Below, one piece after another: positions 54,867-64,000 of a stretch of DNA of 64,000 nt. Origin of the DNA: Astrothelium macrocarpum (taxonomy: Eukaryota > Ascomycota > Dothideomycetes > Trypetheliales > Trypetheliaceae); contig JAGEMR010000073.1 in NCBI GenBank assembly GCA_021030915.1, positions 62,001-126,000 on the forward strand, read 5' to 3'. A model generated the notes under the pieces. That model was not told where the DNA came from, did no database searches, and saw only the letters and a list, made by a program, of their open reading frames with translations. How positions within the stretch are numbered: the first letter of the stretch is position 1; the number at the start of each line of letters is the position of its first letter. Made by a program: the position numbers and the translations under genes.

Positions 54867-56875
54867 TCAGGATGCCAAAGCTCGAGTGCTGCTCTTTCTG
54901 TTGTTTTTGGTCTTTCGCGTAACAGTGCTGAAGCCATCTTCCTCGAGGCTCTCCGCTGTCGGCCCTGGAGTAGACCCCTCGTTCCCATTATTCATCTCTC
55001 GAACGACCTCCTTGGGCTTAACTTCCTTATCTTCAGTAACGAGGCCATTTGTAGGACCTTCACCAGCCTCTTCATCTCCCTCTTCGTTATCCTCAGTCAT
55101 GCGCCTCAGAATCTCATAGCTTCGTCCCGGCTGGGGAGAAGCTGTCCCATTCTCTTTCTCCTCGTTCTTGCCAGCATTCTTGCCACTATCCGGAGGCGCA
55201 TTGGGTGACGTAGCGCCCTTTTCTTTGTCTGCTTTGGACGCTGCTTCCTTTGCGAGCCGTTTTTCCTCGCGACCTTTATCTTCCTGCTCTTTCTTTTGTC
55301 GAAAAGCGAGCTCACGCTTCTCCGCTATTGCCTTCTCAACACTTGCAGTATCGATTGGTTTCGCTCCACCAAAGATACTGGACTTTGATTCGGAAGATGC
55401 TGAAGGCGGGCCGGGCTCGGCCTCGGAAACGGTTCTCTTGGACAAATTCAGTTTTGGTCTTGTTGCTGCCGCCGGCGGCGGTCCAGCAGGAGAAGAAGGA
55501 ACACTGGCTTCAGGTGTGGGGGTAGATGAACTTGCGGGCGCATCCGGCTTCATACGGGCTCGCCATTGATTGTCAAGCTCTGGTGCGGTCGGTTGGCGAT
55601 CATACTGAGGCCTCTCCCTCGGAGGTCTAGATCCCTCGTTGGAGCGAACTTCACCCCATGCTGGAGATGCTCTTCGTTCTCTTGGCCCATCTGGTGGACC
55701 TCTCAATCGCCCTCCATCACGCATTGACGGTCCACTTGGCGGGACAGGTGACAACGGTCCTTTACGCTCCCAATTACCAAAATCGCGTACCTTGCCATCA
55801 CCTTCAAAGGGAGGCGGCCGTCGGCGATCTTGTCTGTCACTGCCCGCATCTGATGCAGTGTCAAAGTTTCGGAAACCAGGTCGGTCCGACGCGCGTCGTT
55901 GATTAGGCAGATCAGGCAAGGGGCCTTTTCGTGTCCAATCGTTCAGCTCTCGGGCTTCGGCGCGGTCTTTGGCTACAATTCGGTATTTATTAGCGAGGAA
56001 GCATACGTTTTTCACCGCGGATGGACGTACGGGGATCTGCAACACTGATCCTTAATGTTCTTCCTGCAAAATTGTTGTTGTCGAGTTCAAGCGCTTTCTT
56101 CAGACCATCCAGGGTGCTGAATTCAACATATGCAAAGCCTTTGGGCCTTTGGGCCTGCTTGTCTTCGACTATGCGCACGCTTGACACATCACAGCCAGTG
56201 AAGAAATCATGTATATCTCCTTCCGTTGAGTCATAGGATAGATTACCTAAATGAGCGGTGTAAGGAGGTTTGGTTGGGAGCGGCAATCTTTCACGTGGCT
56301 GAAATCCAGAACGGTCTATCCGTTGATTAGCACGTCAAGTGATTGTGTATAAGCAGTGCCATTTCTGCTGTTGGTTACCTCCGAATCCACCGCGGTCTCT
56401 ATCGCCGAAGCCACCGCGGTCGCCAAACGATGAGGCACTGCTAAAGGCACGCCTATCGCCACCGCCATATGTTGCTCTCGATTCTGAAATCATTGTCAGA
56501 TGTAGGACGGAAGAGGTGGCTAAAGCGACGGAGCGCGCGTTGCCAGACAAATAACAGTACTGACCAGCTACTCGGATCATTAGCTATATATCTCAAGCTT
56601 AGTAGATTGCTTCAAAACTTACAAGCAACAGGCATATCCTCCATCTCATCTGCCCATGAGCCGAGGGCTGAAACATGTCAATCAAGGTTCATACATAGTT
56701 TTTGAGAAGGTGGTAACGTACACTGGTCGCCTAGGAATTCTCCCAGGGACAGTTTCTGGCTTTTTGACTTTGCTGGAGCTAAAACAGCACACATTAGCAT
56801 CCGGCTCGAGATGATGGTGTAGAAGATGGCATTCTGGAATTGAAAGTGGTGTAATGAAGCGCTTTACGTACCCAT
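54867..56875 (-). CDS. eukaryotic translation initiation factor 4B
   Basis: RNA-binding stimulator of eIF4A helicase. Exons: 56872-56875 (ATGG), 56722-56778, 56623-56667, 56565-56567 (three bases), 56379-56483, 56031-56315, 54867-55972; total 534 aa. All six introns have GT-AG ends and clear branch sites. Residues 2-36 hold SQKLSLGEFLGDQ and SLGSWADEMEDMPVA; a Gly/Arg/Asp-rich stretch follows (GGGDRRAF, DRGGFGDRDRGGFG). The RRM (about 82-160) shows YTAHLGNLSY (RNP2) and KGFAYVEF (RNP1). The C-terminal half has repeats such as DWTRKGPLPDLP and NWERKGPLSPVP, then KLNLSKRTV, FGGAKPID, and ends EEDGFSTVTRKTK. The three-base exon is required because direct joining of its neighbours makes TAA. Confidence 0.85.
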
Positions 56876-57175
56876 GATTGCAGAGGTTCAGGCAGCGCGC
56901 TTGTTGATTTGCGCGCTGGCTGAGAGAACGTCGAAGGCCGGAAGACCGCCCACGACTTGAATGAGAAGTTTGTCGGTGAAGTGAATTGCAGCCCGCGTTC
57001 GGTGATGAGCGGTGGGCTAGAGGGAAATTCTTCTCGTGCGAGGCGTTCGACGTTGAAGTTCGGTCTAAAGTTGAGGATCTAAACCGGATCGGGCTGCTAC
57101 CCTGACGGATAACCCGATTCCCTTAACGCCGGATTATCATCATATTGGCCCAGAGACAGTCTTTACTGGAACAAG
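56876..57175. promoter_or_regulatory. divergent promoter of eIF4B and the Tim17-like gene
   Basis: 300 bp between the start codons; nothing specific recognised. Confidence 0.4.
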
Positions 57176-58050
57176 ATGGCTCAAGCTCGAGGCCCATCTG
57201 TCGAAACTGCAGGCGCAATCATAGTTCCTGCATTGAAAGTGGGATGCATGACAGGTCAGTCGCAAAACTCGCCTGCACTTGCCTCTGTTGTGCTTTGAGA
57301 GTCTCAACCAAAACACCCTTCTTTTCGTTCAATTCTTCTCCTTTGAGTACAATTTCATATATCATCCGCGCGAAACTGACAGAAAGATATAGGAGTCTCC
57401 GGTGTTATGATTGGTGGAGTTGCAGGCATTGTTCGGTCCACAACACCTGTGCTCTTTGCTACCGCATCAGGATTGCAATGCTTTGCTTTAGGATCGACAT
57501 TTTGGGGTGAGGGACATCCCTACTGTAAAAAAGAAATTCCGAGAGCATTTCTAATAAAACAAAGCTATAAGAAGCACGATGTTGCATGCCCGGCAGACGG
57601 AAAAATTAACCCCAAGTGAGTGTACTAGAGCCAGCACCGTTGCTGGCGGTATCACCGGTGGTGCTATAGGACTTTTGACACGTGAGTATCATCTTTCAAA
57701 TGTAGTAAAGGCTCTGAATCCGCGTCTGACATTACAAAGGCGGGAGAGCCAATTTCTTGCCTGGGATGATCATGTTCTCTGCATTCGGCTTTGTTGGCCA
57801 GTCAATATGCAACTCTGCAGACTCTCAAAATGTAGCTGCAGTCAACGATGGACAAAATCAAGTGCAAAAGCCAAGTATTTGGCAACGACTAGCTGAGAGT
57901 AGATGGACACCGGTAAAGTATGTCACTGATGAGGACTATCAGAAAATGCTGGAAGAGAAACTGTTGGGCATCGAAGCCGAGCTTGCCCTCCTCGACGAAA
58001 ATATTGACAGATTGCGGAAGGTCAAGGAAGAGACGAAAGACAATGTCTGA
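57176..58050 (+). CDS. Tim17/22/23-like small inner-membrane protein
   Basis: Exons 57176-57254, 57393-57506, 57631-57681, 57740-58050; total 184 aa. Introns 138, 124 and 58 nt with GTCAGT, GTGAGG and GTGAGT donors; the second acceptor (CTAGAG) is the only nearby one that keeps the frame. Residues about 10-110 hold four hydrophobic helices rich in glycine (GVSGVMIGGVAGIVRSTTP, ASGLQCFALGSTFW, VAGGITGGAIGLLT, NFLPGMIMFSAFGFVGQ), reminiscent of the Tim17 superfamily and probably mitochondrial. The tail contains WTPVKYVTDEDYQKMLEEKL and a C-terminal coiled coil. No named ortholog is assigned. Divergent from eIF4B. Confidence 0.72.
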
Positions 58051-59790
58051 GTTTTGATGATGAAGGCGAAGATTGAAAGTACGATAGACACCGGGCCTTG
58101 GAGGGCATTTTTGACGACCTCTCACTATTGATAAAGGACAGGGATCACTACAGCTCGATGGTGGTCCAGCACTTCTGAAACCGTCATAGATATGGCTACG
58201 GAACCTGGAGAGGAGATCGAGCAAGTGGCGTGTAGCCTTCTTGCAACACCCGATATTCTTGATCCAACGAGATCACATCCAAGAGAAGTCAAGTTGAAAG
58301 AGAATTCCATCTCGGCACATCGAGTTCTTTAGTGCCGCAGGACAGCGCTTGCTGGATTCAGTTTCAGCTTTTAAAACGACTGCCGACCCTTTCGGCAATG
58401 TTCTGGACCCTTCGATTTGGAAAATAAAATTTGTGCGCAATGGAGCTGTGCCATGTTGATAGAGGAAGACTTGAACAGCTTGCATTGAATGAAGACTGAG
58501 GAAGCTCATAACAAGTTTTGAGACACCGAAATTTCACAATACCGCGGTTTTCATTGAATTTCCTTGTGGGATAGGTCTCTTTATTCCCTTTTGCCAAAAT
58601 GTACAGTCTCTGGACACACCTTCTGTCAAAGTTCTCAGCATTCTCAAATGGAGGCTCCATGGCAATTCTAGTATCGTTTAGCAATGAATTATGGTTCTGA
58701 CTGGTTCATAATGCAAGCTATGAATAGTATACAGCGGTCAGTGAATAGTAGCAACGATTTGATACCGTCTAAATGGCAACCAGTCCCCTTCACGTTAGTC
58801 GTTCCGTTCTTCCTGCTTGTGAGGGGTAAGTTGGGTACACAAAAGGCGTCATCGTGGGGTAGCAGAGTAGAGGCATAAACGCCCACGCCGGCTTTTCTTC
58901 TACTTTTGCCATCCATGCAATAATTACAGCGTGAGGTACATTGAGAATTGATAGGGTCGAACTTTGAAACACGTCGACAGTTGAAAGCCTACCTGCGTCT
59001 GTCCCACGTCTACCAACTCTACGGGTCATTGTACGCATCTTTGAAAGACTGGCTGCACATTACGCATTATTCATCCACCGGCGCCCCGACCAGCCTCAGA
59101 ATTCCATCCATTTACTTGCAGCCTGACTGTGTGTCCTGCCGCCTAGCCCGCGAGCACTCCAGCTAGCTCTGCCACGGTTCAGCAGATCTGCCGCCACGAC
59201 TTTGCCCAAGTGGACCCTACGTCATCTCGCGCTGGTAATCCATACCGTCCATCCCGACCTTGACTACACGCACACGGAAAGCCGCAGCAACATTGTATCG
59301 TGTTGTTTGGTTGCTGAAGCCTTCGTGCTAGAAGCTTGTTGATTGGAATCGCGACCAAGCCTAAGCGCCAGCTAAAGTGACCAACATCCAAATTGTGAGG
59401 AGCTAGGCGCCATTATCTCCGCAGAGACCACACTCAGTCTGGAGAGCCCCACTCCAAGACCCATTAAACCCTACAATACCCAAGGTCAGTCCTGCCTTTA
59501 CACCTGTCTGACGAAGTCTACACTCGAGTCTTGTTTCCTTGGAAACATTCTCTAAACCCCTTCTAATCCAGGCATCAGACACAGTCGCGTCTTCGCTGCG
59601 TCGAGTCGCCCATCCCGAACCAAGCCGCACCTTTCAACTCGACCCTCACACCGGCGCATCCCTACTACCTTGTCATTGGCAGAACGCTTACAACTGTGAA
59701 GAAACTCTAGCTGATTGACTAATCATCGACTTCAATCTGGCAGGCAGCAAACGGAGGAGCTTCTCCGGGCAAGGAGGGCTGCTGAATAGA
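58051..59790. other. intergenic region with probable PP2C leader intron
   Basis: No gene recognised. Near the right end the sequence GACTAATC followed by TCTGGCAG at about 59737-59744 looks like a branch site and acceptor of a 5'UTR intron of the PP2C gene. Confidence 0.4.
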
Positions 59791-61611
59791 ATGTTTGGCA
59801 CCTCTGGTTCACCACCGAAAGAGGAAGAGACGATATCGGAGCCTCATTCCCCTGCAGACTCGCAAAAGGCTGGTGGTGATGGAACTGGCGACGCAGGCAT
59901 TGGGTCTGATAAGAAGATCAACTCTAGCCATAGTCCTCCGGGCAGGAAACCGGTCGAGGATGGAGGACCGAGCGGAGAGAAGAAGCGTCGGAGCAGCGGC
60001 GTCTCGAAAGCGAGGGATATATTCTCTAATGCCAAGCAGTCATTACATCTCCATGGCTCTCCCGCAAATAATGGCGGTCAACAGGAAAAGACGCCGCAAA
60101 CGCCAATTCAGAAGCTGAGCAAAACCGACCCCGCTTTGTCAGTTCCTCAGGGCTCTCAAAATAACTCAGCTGGGGAATCCGTGCCTGGTCCAAGGTCGAC
60201 TTTTAGAGTCGGTGTGACGGAAGATAAGAATAAAAAATGTCGTCGGACCATGGAAGACACTCATGCTTATCTCTACAATTTCCTCAGTACGCCGGCTCCA
60301 AGCTTGGGCGCAGAATCCGCTAGCAAGAGCAGAAACTCGGTGGTAGATGCGCTCCAAACCAATCTAGACTCGTCTTTACAACATGTGGTCGAAACTGATA
60401 ATGGTTACTTTGCTATCTTTGACGGTCACGCAGGCACCTTTGCAGCAGACTGGTGTGGGAAAAAGCTGCACCTGCTTTTGGAGGAAACGATACGAAAGAA
60501 CCCAAATACCCCTATACCTGAGCTTCTCGATTCCACCTTCACCAATGTCGATCAACAGCTGGAAAAGCTACCCCTAAAGAACAGTGGCTGCACTGCCGTA
60601 ATCGCAGTTTTGCGATGGGAAGATAGGATCCCGAATTCGCAATCCGCTACAGGCTCGAGTGCCATCGCGCCGGCGGTTGCCGTTGCAGCAGCAAAAGCAG
60701 CCTCGGAGCCATCAGTTCACGCGATGGCTAATGCACACACAAATATGAATGCATCCACTGACAACCAAAACAACGCAGATGCTAGTAGCGATAATCCCAA
60801 GGCGGCACAACAAGAACACCGGCCCTCTGCTCCTCAGGAAGCTCGATTACGTGAAACTGCATCGCGACAACGCGTACTGTACACGGCGAATGTCGGAGAT
60901 GCTCGCATCGTCCTCTGCAGAAACGGCAAAGCGCTTCGACTTTCATATGACCACAAGGGCAGCGATGAAAATGAGGGAAAGCGCATTGCTAATGCTGGAG
61001 GCTTAATACTCAACAATCGAGTCAATGGCGTGCTTGCCGTGACCCGCGCGCTTGGAGATTCATACATGAAGGATCTCGTCACGGGCCATCCCTACACCAC
61101 AGAGACAGTCATCCAACCCGACATTGACGAATTCCTCATTCTCGCTTGCGACGGAGTATGCATCCATCACCCACCCCCCCAACTCACAAGTCCAACCGCT
61201 AACCCACTCCTCCAGCTCTGGGACGTGTGCAACGACCAAGAAGCCGTCGACCTCGTGCGGCAGACGGCCGAGCCGCAAGCGGCCTCGAAGCAGCTCGTCG
61301 ACCACGCGCTCTCGCGCTTCTCCACGGACAACCTGTCGTGCATGATCGTGCGCTTCGACAACCGCGCCGTGCAGAACACGGTCGACCGCAAGACCGAGCC
61401 CATCGGCGTCGACGGCGACCCGCCCACCAGGGACGGCGGCATCAGCGAGGCCGAGCACCTCGTGCTGCAGTCGCGCAAGCACCTCGACGAGAGCGGCGAC
61501 GCCGTGCCGCCGGAGACCATCGCGCCGGAGAGTATAGAGGAGGAGGATGAGGCCGAGCCCGGGCCGGAGCTCAATGTGGATGCGTTGCAGGCTGCGAGGA
61601 GGCGTGATTGA
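59791..61611 (+). CDS. protein phosphatase 2C, PTC1-like
   Basis: Mn/Mg-dependent Ser/Thr phosphatase, likely a negative regulator of stress MAP kinases as in yeast Ptc1. Exons 59791-61155 and 61216-61611; 60-nt intron GTATGC, branch GCTAAC, CAG. Product 586 aa. Residues 1-135 are disordered. PP2C motifs: RRTMEDTHAY (about 150), YFAIFDGHAG (about 205), GCTAVIAVLRW, ANVGDARIVLCRNG, LSYDHKG, VLAVTRALGD, ILACDG joined by the splice to LWDVCNDQEAV, and STDNLSCMIVRF. An Ala/Asn-rich insert of about 85 residues splits the domain after VLRW. A C-terminal acidic tail follows. The intron lacks stops and keeps frame, so unspliced RNA would still be open. Confidence 0.92.
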   Translation: MFGTSGSPPKEEETISEPHSPADSQKAGGDGTGDAGIGSDKKINSSHSPPGRKPVEDGGPSGEKKRRSSGVSKARDIFSNAKQSLHLHGSPANNGGQQEKTPQTPIQKLSKTDPALSVPQGSQNNSAGESVPGPRSTFRVGVTEDKNKKCRRTMEDTHAYLYNFLSTPAPSLGAESASKSRNSVVDALQTNLDSSLQHVVETDNGYFAIFDGHAGTFAADWCGKKLHLLLEETIRKNPNTPIPELLDSTFTNVDQQLEKLPLKNSGCTAVIAVLRWEDRIPNSQSATGSSAIAPAVAVAAAKAASEPSVHAMANAHTNMNASTDNQNNADASSDNPKAAQQEHRPSAPQEARLRETASRQRVLYTANVGDARIVLCRNGKALRLSYDHKGSDENEGKRIANAGGLILNNRVNGVLAVTRALGDSYMKDLVTGHPYTTETVIQPDIDEFLILACDGVCIHHPPPQLTSPTANPLLQLWDVCNDQEAVDLVRQTAEPQAASKQLVDHALSRFSTDNLSCMIVRFDNRAVQNTVDRKTEPIGVDGDPPTRDGGISEAEHLVLQSRKHLDESGDAVPPETIAPESIEEEDEAEPGPELNVDALQAARRRD

Positions 61612-62728
61612 ATTGGTTGGTGCGCCGGAGAGGTAATGAAGCTGGTTCATGATCTGAATTAGACCGCTGTTGTTCATTTTCGCCGGGGGGCTTTTTTTTT
61701 TACTATCGAACAGTACGCTATGCTTGCTTTTGTTGTTGGCATGTGGAAAACGGATGTGTCATTTACTGCAGAGAACGGACGTGGGGCGTTCTTTCTTTGG
61801 AAGTGAATCGCCGAGCTTCTCCTTTTTTCCTGTCTCTCTCTCTCTCTCTTCTTTTGTTCTCCCCGAATGAAAGGTGCTATTATCTCAAGAATCGCATACA
61901 TGGCATTCTGCAGCGAGAGACAGACTCGATAGCCAGAGAGTATTCCCCAGTGTGGGGGAAGTGAAGGTGTGGAGAGCACGTGCGATGCAATGTATAAGTT
62001 ATTGTTGAGCTTGCTTGTCTTTCTATTGAATGGCCGTGCTAGTGAATTCTCGCATGCAGTCTTACCTTGCCTTCCCGGTATGGAGTAAAGATCTTACATT
62101 AGTGTATTGTCTACCCGTCGAGCCGTTCAATGTCAGTAAACTTTAATATATTTTGACCTAGTACCTGACTAGCAGCTAGCTGCTCCTGTCTGCATGCAGA
62201 AACTTGGGGAATAGGGTCAGCGAAACGAGTGCAACTTTGCCTTGTTCGCTAGGCGGTCGATCAAGTGTTTTTTAACAAACACGCCCCTTGTTTAAGCGAG
62301 TTGTGCGTCTGACATGAGTACTTCTATCATCGAGTAATCGAATTTTTCTAGCCGTACAGTAGCCAGAAGTGATGCCACTCTAGATTAGCACAGTATTTCA
62401 TCAAAACAACGATTCAATAATGTGACACTGTCTTTCTGAGCCTCCAAGAGTGTTTAGAAGGAAGCATGTCCGGAAGCTTGAGCGCCACAATCCAGGGTTG
62501 GCTGAACCCTGGCGTATTACATGATTCGCTCAACCCAGACAATTCCCCAGATTTTATTTCAACTGCCTTGCTCCCTGAACCTGCCCCACGTCCATCACGT
62601 CCGCCTTTTCTATCTCTGTGCTGGTCCAACCAACTTGCGGGGGGAACCTTTCTTCACTCGACGGATCTATCGGGCCTCTCCACAGACCTTCTCGATGCGG
62701 GCAATTATCCAGGTGAAGGAGTTCGAGA
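61612..62728. other. intergenic region with (TC)n tract
   Basis: PP2C 3' region and SNF4 5' region. A TC microsatellite lies at 61833-61849. The 139-codon ORF at 62466-62885 overlaps the SNF4 first exon in another frame and is not supported. Confidence 0.45.
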
Positions 62729-64000
62729 ATGTCCGGAAGAGAGCTCAGCGCCGGAAGTAACGGCGCGTCTCCTGCTGCAGCAACCACAACGCCACCACAA
62801 GCTATCGACGCACTCGCAGACGCTGCTGCTGCGAGCATCAAGGGTCACGAGGCCCTCACCTTCGTGGCGCCGTCCTCGTACCTGAGAACCCGCGGCCACT
62901 CTCGTTCCAGCACGCCGGCTGCTGCCCACAAACCAATAATGACCGCACTCGATCGGGAACAACTCGAGGGCCTGGTAAGTGCGCGCTTCTGTTTAGTGTC
63001 GGACGCTTTGCTTCTTTCGTGGCGGCCCAATCCTGTCGTTGTCGTGACTGGGATAGGGATGTGAGGTCTGGGGCTCAGCGTACCGTGCCTCTATACCGCG
63101 TGGGGGCCTGCAGACAGAAGTTCTAATGTCATTTTGTATTGTCATTGTGGCCTGTAGATAGCTTGTACCATTTCGCTTCCTTTCTATTGCTCGTAGAAGG
63201 TTCGGATCAACAGATACTGACTGTCATCCTGCCGTTGTGGGTTAACAGAAGGCTATTCGACGATTCCTAAAAGTCCGTACTAGCTACGATGTCCTCCCTC
63301 TCAGCTTTCGCCTTATAGTTTTTGATACCACCCTGCTCGTGAAAAAGAGCCTCAATATCCTCATACATAATGGTATGAATCTTCAGAATCTCGATGGATA
63401 TTTTCAACTAATCGCTAAAAGGCATCGTCTCGGCACCGTTGTGGGACTCGAAGACCTCGACGTTCGCCGGACTTCTCACAACATCAGATTATATGAATGT
63501 AATTCAATATTATTGGCAGAATCCAGACGCTCTTGCAGCCGTAGACCAATTCCGTCTAAGCAGCCTCAGAGGTTTGGTCGCTCCTTCCTGTGCTATGAGC
63601 TACGGTACTGTCTAATCTAACACTATGTATCAGAAATCGAACGGGCGATCGGCGTGCAACCACTCGAAACCGTATCGATACATCCATTACGTCCCCTCTA
63701 CGAAGCATGTCGGAAAATGCTAGAATCGAAAGCGCGAAGGATCCCGCTTCTCGACGAGGACGACGAAACCAATCGATCCATGGTCGTCAGCGTTGTGACT
63801 CAGTATAGAATTCTGAAATTCATCGCTGTCAATGTGAAAGAGACGGAAATGTTGAGGAAGCCTCTACGAGACCTAACCGTTGGCACGTATACTAACGTGC
63901 AGACCGCCAAGATGGATTCCCCCGTCATGGACGTGATCCATATGCTGGTCAAGTACAGCATATCTAGTATCCCTATTCTCGATAACGATGGTATGTGCAT
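62729..64000 (+). CDS. SNF4, AMPK gamma subunit (5' part)
   Basis: Nucleotide-sensing gamma subunit of the SNF1/AMP-activated kinase. Exons 62729-62974, 63249-63372, 63422-63571, 63634-63990, then a donor GTATGT; the gene leaves the window in its fourth intron. 292 codons are present. Residues 1-82 are a variable Ala/Ser/Thr-rich tail. CBS repeats begin with KAIRRFLKVRTSYDVLPLSF, then LLVKKSLNILIHNGIVSAPLWD, FAGLLTTSDYMNVIQYYW, PLYEACRKMLESKARRIPLLD, VVSVVTQYRILKFIAVN and VMDVIHMLVKYSISSIPILD. Introns 274, 49 and 62 nt; the acceptor of the second is AAAG after a CTAAT branch site, and the donor of the third is GTTTGG, a weak match. Confidence 0.92.

Noticed and set aside
62466..62885. 139-codon ORF before SNF4
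   Set aside because: Overlaps the SNF4 first exon in another frame and has no family resemblance.
1..64000. CRISPR arrays, viral remnants, intact transposons, rRNA
   Set aside because: Searched by eye for regular spacers, terminal inverted repeats, integrase, transposase or reverse-transcriptase motifs and rRNA cores; none seen.

Overview
The window is nuclear DNA of a filamentous ascomycete (Pezizomycotina). The evidence is: genes broken by short introns of about 50-140 nt with GTRNGY donors, CTAAY/CTGAC branch sites and YAG acceptors; strictly monocistronic genes on both strands; a Zn(II)2Cys6 regulator; a fungal P450; phosducin-like, SAT4-like, HAM1-like and FEX proteins; and protein sequences closest to fungal families. 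No tRNA, rRNA, CRISPR array or intact transposon was recognised. The species cannot be told from the sequence alone.

Layout. 0.5-9 kb: phosducin-like G-protein chaperone (-), mitochondrial tricarboxylate carrier (+), a multi-pass membrane protein of unknown function (-), and an F-box/RCC1 protein resembling SAF1 (+) whose frame stays open for 97 codons past its stop. 9-13 kb: a microsomal cytochrome P450 (+) and a small zinc-finger protein (-). 14-18.5 kb: a divergent pair, a 2,2-dialkylglycine decarboxylase-like PLP enzyme (-) and a Zn2Cys6 transcription factor (+), sharing a 565-bp promoter that holds an 18-bp perfect palindrome. 19-23 kb: an acidic DUF4211 protein (+), the APC/C subunit Apc13 (-) and ribosomal protein S29 (+). 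24-32 kb: a Ser/Gly-repeat GPI-type cell-surface protein (+), uracil phosphoribosyltransferase (-), a FEX/CrcB fluoride exporter (+) and acetoacetyl-CoA synthetase (-).

32-46 kb is gene-poor. It holds a small Cys-rich ORF, a broken SAT4/rhodopsin-like membrane-protein gene, a single-pass Cys-rich surface protein (+) and a DHA2-type MFS exporter (-). 46-64 kb: a seven-exon HAM1-like protein (-), a second small Cys-rich ORF (+), the H3K79 methyltransferase DOT1 (-), eIF4B (-), a Tim17-like inner-membrane protein (+), a PTC1-like PP2C phosphatase (+) and the 5' part of SNF4, the AMPK gamma subunit (+), which runs off the window edge.

Most genes are housekeeping functions without an evident shared pathway. 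The only likely functional unit is the decarboxylase/regulator pair at 14.5-18.5 kb. Exon structures were worked out by hand from splice signals, phase bookkeeping and family conservation; every multi-exon total given is a whole number of codons. Several genes carry extremely small coding exons (3, 3, 4, 9, 16, 24 and 26 nt), which gene callers commonly miss.
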